A stretch of 38,816 nucleotides of DNA from the NCBI GenBank assembly GCA_003697015.1, contig RFGL01000151.1:1-38816 (forward strand), given 5' to 3'. The notes under the pieces were generated by a model. It was given only the letters and a program-made list of their open reading frames with translations. It made no database searches and was not told the DNA's origin. Both the position numbers and the translations under genes were made by a program. The DNA is from Acidobacteriota bacterium (lineage in GTDB: Bacteria > Acidobacteriota > Thermoanaerobaculia > Multivoradales > J023). Shown here one piece after another: positions 7,525 through 15,481 of the stretch. The stretch's first letter is position 1. Each line of letters opens with the position of its first letter.

Positions 7525-8958
7525 TCACCGCGGGCTGGGTCCCGGCGACCCGCCGCTCGCCGCCGGCGGCGCCCAGCGCAGGGCGCGGCGGGCGAAGGGG
7601 GCGAGGGGCAGACCGAGGAGGCTGCCGCGCACCTCGCCGGCACGCCAGGCGCGCCAGCGCAGGAAGGATTCGGCGAGCAGGAAGAGGCCGCTCAAGAAGA
7701 CGATGCCGTCCGCCGCGCCGCCGGCGCCGCCCGCCCCTCGCGCCAGGCTGGCGAGGAGGTTGTAGGCGCCGAGGACCGCCTCGCCGGCGATGGTCCAGCG
7801 GGTGAATCGGCGCGGCTCGTAGCGGTAGGCGCGCCCCAGGGCGCGTTGCAGCTCGCCGTCGAGCAGGCCCCAGAGCACGGCGGCGGTCTCGACCCAGGTC
7901 GCGGCGCGGCGCTGGCGGCTCCGGCGGTAGAGCTCCCGCACCTCCTCCGGCCGGTAGTCGCAGCCGCTGCGGAAGATCATCTCCGCCGGCGCCTGCTCCA
8001 GGACGAAGCGGTGGCGCCGGCCGTCCGGCCCCGCAACCACCTGCCGCTCGGTCAGGAGGTAGTCGGCGCCGCGGTAGCGGATGCCGGTGACGTTGGCCGT
8101 CCAGTGCTCCTTGGGCAGGAGCGAGACGACTTCCAGCCGTGCCGGCGCGTCCGCGTCGCCGGGGCGCGGGGGCAGGGATCGAACCTCGTCGCGGGCGGCG
8201 GCGAAGCGCTGTGCCTCGCCGCGGCGGGAAGGCGCGGCGGTCGGTCCGCCGGCGAGCGCGGCGGCCACCGCCCGCCAGGCGAGGATGGGCAGCGCCACCG
8301 GCAGGGAGCCGACGGCGCCGGCGGAGGCGGCGGCGGCGAAGCGCACGATCGACTCGAGGGCGAGGTAGAAGACGGCGGGCCGGTACGGCGCGACGGCGGC
8401 GATGAGCGGCTCGATCGCGCCGAGCCCGAGACCCTTGGTGAGGGCGAAGATCAGCAGCAGGACGGCGATCGAGAGGAAGAGCAGGACGAGGGCCGAGATC
8501 GCCGTCGCCCGCCGCGCCGGCACGCCGTAGTCGCGTTCCAGCCGTCGTTGATCGGCGGCCGGGAGCAGGCCGGTGAGAACCGGCGCCGCCGCCAGGGCGG
8601 CGGCGCGGCGCTCGCGCGCCCGGCGCCGTCGATGCTCGGCGGCGGCCGCCGTGCAGCTGTCGCGGCTGAGCTCGAAGACCTGGCGCAGGGGGAAGCGGTC
8701 CTCCCACGGCGTCAGCTCGTAGAGCATCCCCTCGGCGGTCTCCGCCGCGCCGGCGATCTCGTACCAGCGGCCGTCGAGCAGCAGTCCGGTGCCGGGGAAG
8801 GAGGGGCGGCCGGCGGTGCCGGCGCGGCGGGGTTGCCAGCCCGGAGGGGCGAAGCCGACGGCGAGCCGCAGGCGGCCGGTCTCGGCGTCGCCGAGCAGTC
8901 GGAAGCCGCCGCCCAGATCGCGCGCTGCCCGCGCGTCCGACGGGACCGGGATGGTCAT
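7525..8958 (-). CDS. Uncharacterised multi-domain membrane protein
   Basis: A 477-residue protein that I do not recognise. Residues 1-100 are soluble with a WYEIAG/ELTPWEDRFP segment; 100-150 are basic and helical; a strong membrane segment spans about 151-175, with further hydrophobic stretches near 180-235; a second soluble part (about 240-370) includes YLLTERQVV and FVLEQAPAEMIF; a final hydrophobic region lies around 405-435. The repeated theme of ELTPWEDRFPLRQVFELS and MIFRSGCDYRPEEVRELYRRS suggests two related soluble modules. The ATG at 8958 is used because an adjacent divergent gene starts at 9061; the ribosome site is weak. No enzyme motif is visible. Confidence 0.72.
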   Translation of the reverse strand: MTIPVPSDARAARDLGGGFRLLGDAETGRLRLAVGFAPPGWQPRRAGTAGRPSFPGTGLLLDGRWYEIAGAAETAEGMLYELTPWEDRFPLRQVFELSRDSCTAAAAEHRRRRARERRAAALAAAPVLTGLLPAADQRRLERDYGVPARRATAISALVLLFLSIAVLLLIFALTKGLGLGAIEPLIAAVAPYRPAVFYLALESIVRFAAAASAGAVGSLPVALPILAWRAVAAALAGGPTAAPSRRGEAQRFAAARDEVRSLPPRPGDADAPARLEVVSLLPKEHWTANVTGIRYRGADYLLTERQVVAGPDGRRHRFVLEQAPAEMIFRSGCDYRPEEVRELYRRSRQRRAATWVETAAVLWGLLDGELQRALGRAYRYEPRRFTRWTIAGEAVLGAYNLLASLARGAGGAGGAADGIVFLSGLFLLAESFLRWRAWRAGEVRGSLLGLPLAPFARRALRWAPPAASGGSPGPSPR

Positions 8959-9060
8959 CGCCCGCCAGCCTACCGCACCGGCCGGCGGCGCGTCGCGGCC
9001 GATCGCTTGCGCTCGCCGTCCGGCGCCGGGATAATCGCGGGGCACCCCGGGGAAACCACC

Positions 9061-10014
9061 ATGGCGGAACGCAGGATCGTCATCGGCCTCAACGCGGTGA
9101 TCCTGGCGGTCACCGACGAAGAACCGCGGGTGCTGACCGTGCCGCCGCCGCCGGCCGGCGATGCCGACGCCTTGCCCTTCGGCCCGCTCGATGCCGAGCG
9201 CGACCGGACGCTCGAGCTCGCCGTGCGCGGCTGGGTGCGCGAGCAGACCGGCCTCGAGCTGGGCTACGTCGAGCAGCTCTACACCTTCGGCGACCGCAAC
9301 CGCGACCCGCGCGAGCGCGAGGGCGGCCCGCGGGTGATCTCGATCGGCTATCTGAGCCTGGTGCGCGAGGGCCGTACCGACGCCGCAGGGGTCCGCTGGC
9401 GCGGCTGGTACGGCTACCTGCCGTGGGAGGACTGGCGCGACGGCCGGCCGCCGCTCTTCGAGCGGGTGCTGGAGCCGGCGCTCGAGGCGTGGGTGGCGGC
9501 GGCCGAAGGGGAGCTCCGCCGCCAGCGCCGCGAGCGGGTCGACATCGCCTTCGGCCTGGGGGGGGCGCCGTGGGACGGCGAGCGCGTCCTGCACCGCTAC
9601 GAGTTGCTTTACGAGGCCGGCCTGGTGGCCGAAGCCCTGCGCGACCGCGGCACCGGCGATCCCGAGGTCGCCCGCCGGCTCGGCCGGCCGATGGCCTTCG
9701 ACCACCGTCGGATCCTCGCCACCGCCGTCGGCCGCATGCGGGGCAAGATCCGCTACCGGCCGGTGGTCTTCGAGTTGGTGCCCCCGACCTTCACCCTCTT
9801 CCAGCTGCAACGGGTGGTCGAGGCCCTGGCCGGCATGCGCCTGCACAAGCAGAACTTCCGCCGCCTGGTGGAGAAGGGCGGCTTGGTGGAAGGCACCGGC
9901 AAACTGACCGCCGACACCGGCGGCCGTCCCGCCGAGCTCTTCCGTTTTCGCCGCGAAGTCCTGCGCGAGCGCCCGACCCTGGGCGTCGGCCTGCCCGCCT
10001 TGCCGCGGGGATAG
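9061..10014 (+). CDS. NrtR-like Nudix/winged-helix regulator
   Basis: A 317-residue protein with an N-terminal Nudix-like domain (IGLNAVILAVTDEEPRVL; QLYTFGDRNRDP) and a C-terminal winged helix (PPTFTLFQLQRVVEALAG, NFRRLVEKGGLVEGTG, GRPAELFRF), the layout of NrtR regulators that sense ADP-ribose and control NAD metabolism. It is closest in style to the longer 'NAD regulator' group (COG4111) with ~320 residues. The Nudix box appears degraded: in the RTLELAVRGWVREQTG segment the expected REx2EE metal-binding set is incomplete, so ligand sensing without hydrolysis is likely. No NAD gene lies next to it in this window. It diverges from the membrane protein gene across 102 bp. Confidence 0.8.
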   Translation: MAERRIVIGLNAVILAVTDEEPRVLTVPPPPAGDADALPFGPLDAERDRTLELAVRGWVREQTGLELGYVEQLYTFGDRNRDPREREGGPRVISIGYLSLVREGRTDAAGVRWRGWYGYLPWEDWRDGRPPLFERVLEPALEAWVAAAEGELRRQRRERVDIAFGLGGAPWDGERVLHRYELLYEAGLVAEALRDRGTGDPEVARRLGRPMAFDHRRILATAVGRMRGKIRYRPVVFELVPPTFTLFQLQRVVEALAGMRLHKQNFRRLVEKGGLVEGTGKLTADTGGRPAELFRFRREVLRERPTLGVGLPALPRG

Positions 10015-10182
10015 AGGCGCACGCTCGATCATGACCCCGTCACTGCCCACAAGAGTAGAGGCGCGACGATCCCGCGGGCCAGGTCGATGGCGAGGCCGCG
10101 GTCGGGCCGGGTTTGTACGGTGGACGAGGTTTGCCGTAGGGTCGCGTACGGCGCCATGACCGAGGCATCGAGGAGGCGAACG

Positions 10183-11523
10183 ATGAGGCGTTGGTGGAAG
10201 GTCGTACCGGCGGTGGCCGGCATCCTGGCGACGATCCTCGCGGCCCTTGCCGCCGTGGCGGCCGAGCCCGATGCCCGCGGGCGGGCACGGATCGCCGAAC
10301 GCTTCGGCGAGGGTTTTCTGCGGGGCGACGACGACGAGGCCCTCGAGGCGATGATGGGGGAGGCGATGCTCGCCGCATTCGGTCGCCGGGCGCGGCAGCA
10401 GCTGCGCCAGCGGCTCGAGGCCCAGCACGGCGAGGTGGTGGCGGTCGGCGAGGCGTGGGAGGAGCCGCGGCTCCAGGGCTTCTACCGCCTGCGGGTGCCG
10501 GTACGCTTCGCCCGCGGGGAGCTCGACCTGCGGGTGGTGCTCGAGCCGTCCGGCAAGGTGGGGGGCTTTTTCCTCGTCCCCCATGCCGAGCCGCCGGCGG
10601 ACGACGCCGAGGCGCCGGTCGAGGAGGTGGCGGTTTCGGTCGCCGGCCTGACGGGCAAGCTCAGCCTGCCGGCGGGGGAGGGGCCGCATCCGGCGGTGGT
10701 CCTGGTCCACGGCTCGGGCCCCAACGACATGGACGAGACCGTCGGCCCCAACAAGCCCTTCCGCGACCTCGCCTGGGGGCTGGCGCGGCGCGGGGTGGCG
10801 GTGTTGCGGTACCACAAGCGCAGCTACGAGCGGCCGCAGGATCTCGCCGCTGCGGGCGACGGCCTGACGGTCGAGCAGGAGGCGATCGACGACGCCCGCG
10901 CCGCCCTCGAGCTCCTGCGCGGGCGGCCGGAGATCGACGGCGAACGCGTCTTCGTCCTCGGCCACAGCCTGGGCGGTACGGTGGCGCCGAGGATCGCTGC
11001 TCGACCGCCGCGGCCGGCGGGGATCGTGGTGCTTGCCGGCAGCGTCCTGCCCCTGCCCGAAGCGATGCTCAGGCAGATGCGCTACGTCGCCCGGGCCGAC
11101 GGCGAGCTCAGCGCGGAGGAGAAGGAGCGCCTGGCGGCGGTCGAAGGCCTCGTCGGCGAGCTGCGCTCGGCCCTGGCGGGCGAGGCGCCGCCGCCGGCGG
11201 GACAGATCCTCGGCGCCCCCTTCGCCTACTGGCGCGACCTCGACCGGCACGACCCCCCGGCCGAGGCCGCCGCCCTCGGCCTGCCGATCCTCGTGCTGCA
11301 AGGGGAGCGCGACTATCAGGTGACGATGGAGGACTTCGCCCGCTGGCAGGAGGCCCTGGCCGGCAAGTCCGGCGCCTGCCTCAAGAGCTATGCCGCTCTC
11401 GACCACCTCTTCCGCCCCGGCGACGGACCCTCCACCCCCGCCGACTACGAGCGCGCCGTCGCCGTCGCCGAGCGGGTGGTGGGCGACGTCGCCGCCTGGA
11501 TTCTCAAGGGGGAGTGCCCCTGA
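10183..11523 (+). CDS. Exported alpha/beta hydrolase with DUF3887-like N-terminus
   Basis: A 446-residue protein with a signal peptide or anchor (residues 1-27, hydrophobic with AVAAEP at the end). A ~100-residue DUF3887-like domain comes next (FGEGFLRGDDDEALEAM to GGFFLVPH), and then a serine hydrolase domain. The triad is visible as S262 in LGHSLGG, D377 in QGERDYQV and H408 in ALDHLF, and the oxyanion motif VLVHGSGPND lies at 173-182. Such proteins act as periplasmic or extracellular esterases or acyl-transfer enzymes; the substrate is unknown. The ATG at 10183 has AGGAGG seven bases upstream; an upstream ATG at 10156 lacks one. A hairpin follows the stop directly. Confidence 0.88.
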   Translation: MRRWWKVVPAVAGILATILAALAAVAAEPDARGRARIAERFGEGFLRGDDDEALEAMMGEAMLAAFGRRARQQLRQRLEAQHGEVVAVGEAWEEPRLQGFYRLRVPVRFARGELDLRVVLEPSGKVGGFFLVPHAEPPADDAEAPVEEVAVSVAGLTGKLSLPAGEGPHPAVVLVHGSGPNDMDETVGPNKPFRDLAWGLARRGVAVLRYHKRSYERPQDLAAAGDGLTVEQEAIDDARAALELLRGRPEIDGERVFVLGHSLGGTVAPRIAARPPRPAGIVVLAGSVLPLPEAMLRQMRYVARADGELSAEEKERLAAVEGLVGELRSALAGEAPPPAGQILGAPFAYWRDLDRHDPPAEAAALGLPILVLQGERDYQVTMEDFARWQEALAGKSGACLKSYAALDHLFRPGDGPSTPADYERAVAVAERVVGDVAAWILKGECP

Positions 11524-11524
11524 A

Positions 11525-11547
11525 CGACGCGAGCTCCTCTCGCGTCG
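11525..11547 (+). terminator. Hairpin directly after the hydrolase gene
   Basis: A perfect 9-bp inverted repeat, CGACGCGAG / CTCGCGTCG with a five-base loop, begins one base after the stop at 11523 and lies before the convergent aroC stop. There is no T-tract; it could end transcripts in either direction or stabilise the 3' ends. Confidence 0.45.
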
Positions 11548-11572
11548 CCCGGCACGACGGCGAGCTTGACGG

Positions 11573-12664
11573 CTAGGCCGACCCCACCTGGGCGCGCTGG
11601 CGCAGCATGTGGTCGGCGAGGGTGATGGCGACCATGGCCTCGGCCATGGGCACGAAGCGCGGCACCAGGCACGGGTCGTGGCGGCCCTTGGTGACGATGG
11701 TGGTGGGGCGGCCGTCGCGGGTGACGGTCGGCTGCTCGCGCGGTAGGGAGCTGGTCGGCTTGACCGCACAGCGCAGGACGATCGGCATGCCGGTGGAGAT
11801 GCCGCCGAGCATGCCACCGTGGCGGTTGGAGGCGGTGAGGATGCGGCCGTCGCGGCTGATGAACGCATCGTTGTTCTCGCTGCCGCGGGCGGCGACGACG
11901 CCGAAGCCGGCACCGTATTCAACCCCGAGCACCGCCGGCAGGCTGAAGAGGGCCTTGGCGAGATCGGCCTTGAGCTTGTCGAAGACCGGCTCCCCCCACC
12001 CCGCCGGCACCCCGCTGGCGACGATGGTCGCCGCGCCGCCGATCGAGTCGCGCTCGGCGCGCAGCTTCTCGATCAGGGCGATCATGCGGTCGGCGGCCTC
12101 CGGGTCGGGGCAGCGCACGATCGACGCCTCGACCTGGTCGAGGGTCACCGCCGCCGGGTCGTCGACCCGCGCGACCACGTCCCCCACCCGATCGACGTAG
12201 CCGACGATCCGCACCCCGTGGGCCTCGGCCAGAAGCTTCTTGGCCACCGCCCCCGCCGCCACCCGCACGTTGGTCTCGCGGGCGCTCGAACGGCCGCCGC
12301 CGCGGTAGTCGCGGAAGCCGTACTTGGCGTCGAAGCTGTAGTCGGCGTGCCCCGGCCGGTACGCGTCCTTGATCGCCGAGTAGTCGCGCGGCCGCTGGTC
12401 GTGGCTCTCGATCAGGATGGCGATCGAGGTGCCGGTGGTCCTGCCCTCGAAGACCCCGGAGAGGATGCGCGGCGCATCCGCCTCGCGACGCTGAGTGGTG
12501 ATCCTCGACTGCCCCGGTCGCCGTCGCGCCAGGTCGGGCAGCAGGTCGTCTTCCGACAGCTCCAGCCCCGGCGGCACGCCGTCGATGATCACCACGTTCC
12601 CCGGCCCGTGGCTCTCGCCGGCGGTGGTGATGCGGAACAGCTGGCCGAAAGAATTGCCCGGCAT
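11573..12664 (-). CDS. aroC: Chorismate synthase
   Basis: AroC eliminates phosphate from EPSP to give chorismate, the last shikimate step, using reduced FMN as a cofactor. The 363-residue product shows the family signatures in order: GESHGP near 17, [16 protein letters not shown] at 49-64, [18 protein letters not shown] around 125, [17 protein letters not shown], and a C-terminal [17 protein letters not shown]. This is a full-length bacterial type enzyme. The ATG at 12664 matches the conserved start ([18 protein letters not shown]), though without a strong ribosome site. It stands alone: upstream on its strand is the repeat cluster and then ada; downstream it converges with the hydrolase gene. 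Confidence 0.97.
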   Translation of the reverse strand: MPGNSFGQLFRITTAGESHGPGNVVIIDGVPPGLELSEDDLLPDLARRRPGQSRITTQRREADAPRILSGVFEGRTTGTSIAILIESHDQRPRDYSAIKDAYRPGHADYSFDAKYGFRDYRGGGRSSARETNVRVAAGAVAKKLLAEAHGVRIVGYVDRVGDVVARVDDPAAVTLDQVEASIVRCPDPEAADRMIALIEKLRAERDSIGGAATIVASGVPAGWGEPVFDKLKADLAKALFSLPAVLGVEYGAGFGVVAARGSENNDAFISRDGRILTASNRHGGMLGGISTGMPIVLRCAVKPTSSLPREQPTVTRDGRPTTIVTKGRHDPCLVPRFVPMAEAMVAITLADHMLRQRAQVGSA

Positions 12665-12702
12665 GCGGGGAATCTATCAAGCGCAGCATCTCCCGCTGCC
12701 GA

Positions 12703-12850
12703 TCAGGTGCCAGGGTTTTCGCAACTCGTTTCGAATGAGCGAGTTAGAACTGCCATCCGCGGTGCCACCCTTTTCCCGACCGCGGGTGCCAACCGCGGGT
12801 GCCACCCTTTTTTCGCGCGGCGACGACGCGGGCCGGGACACAGCAGGCGG
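12703..12850. repeat. Repeat cluster, copy A: duplicated 3' end of ada
   Basis: This 148-bp segment between aroC and ada starts with a 45-bp unit (12703-12747) that recurs exactly at 12903-12947, 200 bp away. The unit contains an inverted repeat AACTCG / CGAGTT around TTCGAA. It continues with sequence nearly identical to the last ~90 bp of ada (GGTGCCACCC followed by a T run, then GCGCGGCGACGACGCGGG, up to CAGCAGGCGG), plus a 16-bp insertion and small indels that break the reading frame. Two further copies of the 5' half (TCAGGTGCCAGGGTT...) start at 12852 and 12880. It is therefore a non-coding, decayed duplicate of the neighbouring gene end. Confidence 0.85.
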
Positions 12851-12902
12851 GTCAGGTGCCAGGGTTGTCGCCAGGCAGGTCAGGTGCCAGGGTTTTCGCA
12901 GG

Positions 12903-13037
12903 TCAGGTGCCAGGGTTTTCGCAACTCGTTTCGAATGAGCGAGTTAGGCGTCGTCATCCGCGGTGCCTCCCTTTTTCCCGTGGGTGCCACCCTTTTTTCG
13001 CGCGGCGACGACGCGGGCCTCGCGACGCAGCAGGCGG
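12903..13037. repeat. Repeat cluster, copy B: overlaps the ada 3' end
   Basis: The intact counterpart of copy A. The 45-bp unit (12903-12947) contains the ada stop codon (TTA on the plus strand at 12944-12946), and the rest is the ada C-terminal coding sequence. Two GGGTGCCACCC-T-run modules (about 12961 and 12981) encode, on the minus strand, the two KKGGT units of the Ada tail. Similar GGTGCCACCCTTTTT modules are reminiscent of REP-like elements spread by RAYT transposases, but no such transposase is in the window. Confidence 0.8.
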
Positions 13038-14116
13038 CGCTTGCGTTCTTCGCCCCAGCGGTAGCCGCCGGCTTTGCCGTCGGCGCGGACGACGCGGTGG
13101 CAGGGGACGAGGAGGGCGGTGGGATTGCTGGCGACGGCGCGGGCGACGGCGCGGGCGGCGCGCGGGCGGCCGAGGGCGGCGGCGATCTCGCCGTAGGTGC
13201 GCCGCTCGCCGTAGGGGATCCGGCGCAGGGCCTGCCACACCCGTTCCTGGAAGGCGGTGGCGCGCACGTCGAGCGGCAGGGACGGCTCGCCGGTCCCCTC
13301 GAGGTGGGCGAGGATCGCGGCCACCAGGGCGGTGAGCTCGCCGTCGTCGCGGCGGACGTCGGCGCGCGGATATTCGCGGCGGAGGGACGACTCGAGGGCG
13401 TCGTCGTCGTCTCCCAGGCTGACGGCGCAGATGCCGCGCGAGGTGGCGGCGACCAGCACCCGGCCCAAGGGGGTGGCGGCGGTGGCGAAGCGGATGAGCA
13501 TGCCTTCTCCTCCCCGGCGGTAGGTCGCCGGCGTCATGCCGAGGCGGGCGTCGGCCTGCTCGTAGAGCTGGCTGGCCGAGCCGTAGCCGGCGGCGAAGCC
13601 CGCCTCCAGCACCCCCTCCCCGGCCCGCAGGCGGGTGCGCAGGCGCGCCGCCCTCCGGGCCTCGACGTAGGCCCGGGGGGAGACGCCGAAGCGGCGTTTG
13701 AAGGTGCGTTGGAGGTGGAAGGGGCTCAGGTGGGCGATCGCCGCCAGACGCTCGAGGGTGACGGTCTCGTCGAGGTGGGCGTCGAGGTAGCGGCGGGCGC
13801 GCTCCACCGCGCGCAGCGCAGCGGACGGGCCGTCGTCGTGCGGCCGGCAACGCTTGCAGGGGCGGAAGCCGGCGGCCGCCGCCTCTTCGGCGCCGGCGAA
13901 GAAGCGTACGTTGGCGCGCTTCGGCCGGCGCGAGGCGCAGCCCGGGCGGCAGAAGACGCCGGTCGTCACCACCGCGTAGACGAAGGCGCCGTCGCGCGAG
14001 GCGTCGCGGCCGGCCACCGCCGCCCAGGCCTCCTCCTTATCGATGGTCGGGGCGCTCATCCTCGCGTCCTGCTGCTCCTGCCGGCGACGTCCGACGCCGT
14101 TCGTGATCGTGCTCAT
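12944..14116 (-). CDS. ada: Ada: bifunctional DNA methyltransferase and transcription activator
   Basis: Ada repairs methylphosphotriesters and O6-methylguanine and activates the adaptive response to alkylation. All three parts are present in the 390-residue product. The zinc methylphosphotriester domain has C56, C60, C87 and C90 (VVTTGVFCRPGC, GFRPCKRC). An AraC-type HTH lies at about 100-200 (LAAIAHLSPFHLQRTFKRRF). The OGT domain has nucleophile C339 in LLVPCHRVVR and the GGYRWG motif at 350-355. The ATG at 14116 has GGGAGG nine bases upstream; an in-frame ATG at 14059 (371 residues) fits the conserved N-terminus equally well. The last ~18 residues (RKKGGTHGKKGGTADDDA) are not part of the family and are encoded by the adjacent repeat, as is the stop codon. 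It is divergent from the methyltransferase gene across 270 bp in which no clear site was seen. Confidence 0.95.
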   Translation of the reverse strand: MSTITNGVGRRRQEQQDARMSAPTIDKEEAWAAVAGRDASRDGAFVYAVVTTGVFCRPGCASRRPKRANVRFFAGAEEAAAAGFRPCKRCRPHDDGPSAALRAVERARRYLDAHLDETVTLERLAAIAHLSPFHLQRTFKRRFGVSPRAYVEARRAARLRTRLRAGEGVLEAGFAAGYGSASQLYEQADARLGMTPATYRRGGEGMLIRFATAATPLGRVLVAATSRGICAVSLGDDDDALESSLRREYPRADVRRDDGELTALVAAILAHLEGTGEPSLPLDVRATAFQERVWQALRRIPYGERRTYGEIAAALGRPRAARAVARAVASNPTALLVPCHRVVRADGKAGGYRWGEERKRRLLRREARVVAARKKGGTHGKKGGTADDDA

Positions 14117-14386
14117 CTTACCGTCCTCCCGGTTGCCGCCGCGCCAGGGCGCCGCTCTACCCGGAGCGCCGGCGGCTCCATCGCCGCCGGGCAGCCTCAG
14201 GTTGCCGCAGCCCGGGGACGCGGCGCTACCCGGATCTTGCGCTCTAATCGAAGCGCCGGCGGATCGGCTCGGCTTCGCCCCGCGGCGGTCTCCGCCCGCC
14301 GCTTGCCGGCGGCGGTCGTAGGACGGCAAGATGAAGAGATCGGGTGGCGTGACGGGCGGTGGAAACGCTCTGCGGGAGGACTTGTG

Positions 14387-15481
14387 ATGGCGTCGCCGGA
14401 GGCGAAAGCGGGATCGGATCCGGTCGGGGGCCTGGGGCTCGCCCGGGTGCGGCGGGCGTGGGGATTCTTGCGCGCCTTTCGTTTCTCGCCCGGGGCGGTC
14501 TTCGACTGGCTGCGCCTGCGCCGCATTCTGGAGGGGGCGTGCGCGGTGCGGACGGTGGCCGCGGGCGAGGACGTGGGGTTGTTCGCGGCCTTGCGCCGGG
14601 GACCGTGCACCCCCGAGGAGCTGCGCCGCCGGCTGCAGCTGCCGCCGGAGTGCCTGCGCATCCTGCTCGATTCGGCGCTCCATTTCCGCCTGGTGCGTCG
14701 CAAGGGGGAGCGCATCGTCCCCGGCCGGTTGCTGCGGCGCCTGTGGCACAGCGACGGCCTGGGCGTGGCGTTTACCGCCTACTGCGTGGCCAATGCCGGC
14801 GCCGGTGCCATCGCCGCCATCCGCCGCCGGCCGAGCGCCCGGCGGGGGGAGGAGTTCTACCGCGCCATGGGCTGCGCCGGCGCCGACGGCATCCGCCGCT
14901 ACGGCTCCTACATGGCCGCCACCGCCAGTCTGTCGAGCCAGGTGTTGGCCCGCACCTGGGATCTGCGGCGGGTGGAGCGACTGCTCGACGTCGGCGGCGG
15001 CCTGGGGCACGTCTCGCGTGCCCTGCTCCGCCGCCATCCCCGCCTGCGGGCGACGGTCGCCGACCTGCCCGCGGTGTGCGAGGAGGGCCGGCGGCTGGGC
15101 GGCGAGCGCCTGAGCTTCGTGCCGCTCGACTTCCTCACCCAGCCCCTGCCCGCCGGGCACGACGCCATCCTCTTCGCCCGCGTGCTCCACGACTGGGACG
15201 GGGAAACCGCCGACCGTCTGCTGGCCAAAGCCTATGCCGCGCTCGCCCCCGGCGGCGAGGTGGCGATCTACGAAATCCTGCGCCGGCGCGAGCTGGGCAA
15301 CGCCGGCTCGGTGGTGGTGGCCCAGTGGGAGGTGCTGCTCGGCGGCACCGGCGGCGACGTCCGCACCCTGGAGGACTACCGCCGGCGCCTGCGCCGTGCC
15401 GGCTTCGACTCAGTACGGGCCCGCCACCCGGTCGACCTGCAGAATTGGGGCTCCCTGATCACCGCCCGCCGCCCGGGGTGA
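14387..15481 (+). CDS. SAM-dependent O-methyltransferase family 2
   Basis: A 364-residue protein with an N-terminal winged-helix dimerisation domain (LFAALRRGPCTPEELRRRL, residues 65-83) and a C-terminal Rossmann methyltransferase. The SAM motif LDVGGGLGHVSRALL lies at 200-214, followed by DLPAV at 226-230, and VLHDWD at 266-271 holds the catalytic-type His 268 of the plant/bacterial O-methyltransferase family (acetylserotonin/hydroxyneurosporene type). The substrate is unknown; such enzymes methylate phenols, quinones or carotenoids. The ATG at 14387 follows GGGAGGA by six bases; a GTG just before it is possible. Its end overlaps the convergent acyl-CoA ligase gene by 23 bp. Confidence 0.88.
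   Translation: MASPEAKAGSDPVGGLGLARVRRAWGFLRAFRFSPGAVFDWLRLRRILEGACAVRTVAAGEDVGLFAALRRGPCTPEELRRRLQLPPECLRILLDSALHFRLVRRKGERIVPGRLLRRLWHSDGLGVAFTAYCVANAGAGAIAAIRRRPSARRGEEFYRAMGCAGADGIRRYGSYMAATASLSSQVLARTWDLRRVERLLDVGGGLGHVSRALLRRHPRLRATVADLPAVCEEGRRLGGERLSFVPLDFLTQPLPAGHDAILFARVLHDWDGETADRLLAKAYAALAPGGEVAIYEILRRRELGNAGSVVVAQWEVLLGGTGGDVRTLEDYRRRLRRAGFDSVRARHPVDLQNWGSLITARRPG

Noticed and set aside
10029-10223. Minus-strand 64-residue open frame before the exported hydrolase
   Set aside because: No ribosome site or recognisable family; overlaps the hydrolase start.
12665-12943. Repeat cluster considered as a CRISPR array
   Set aside because: Units are unequal, partly truncated and not separated by regular unique spacers; no cas genes.
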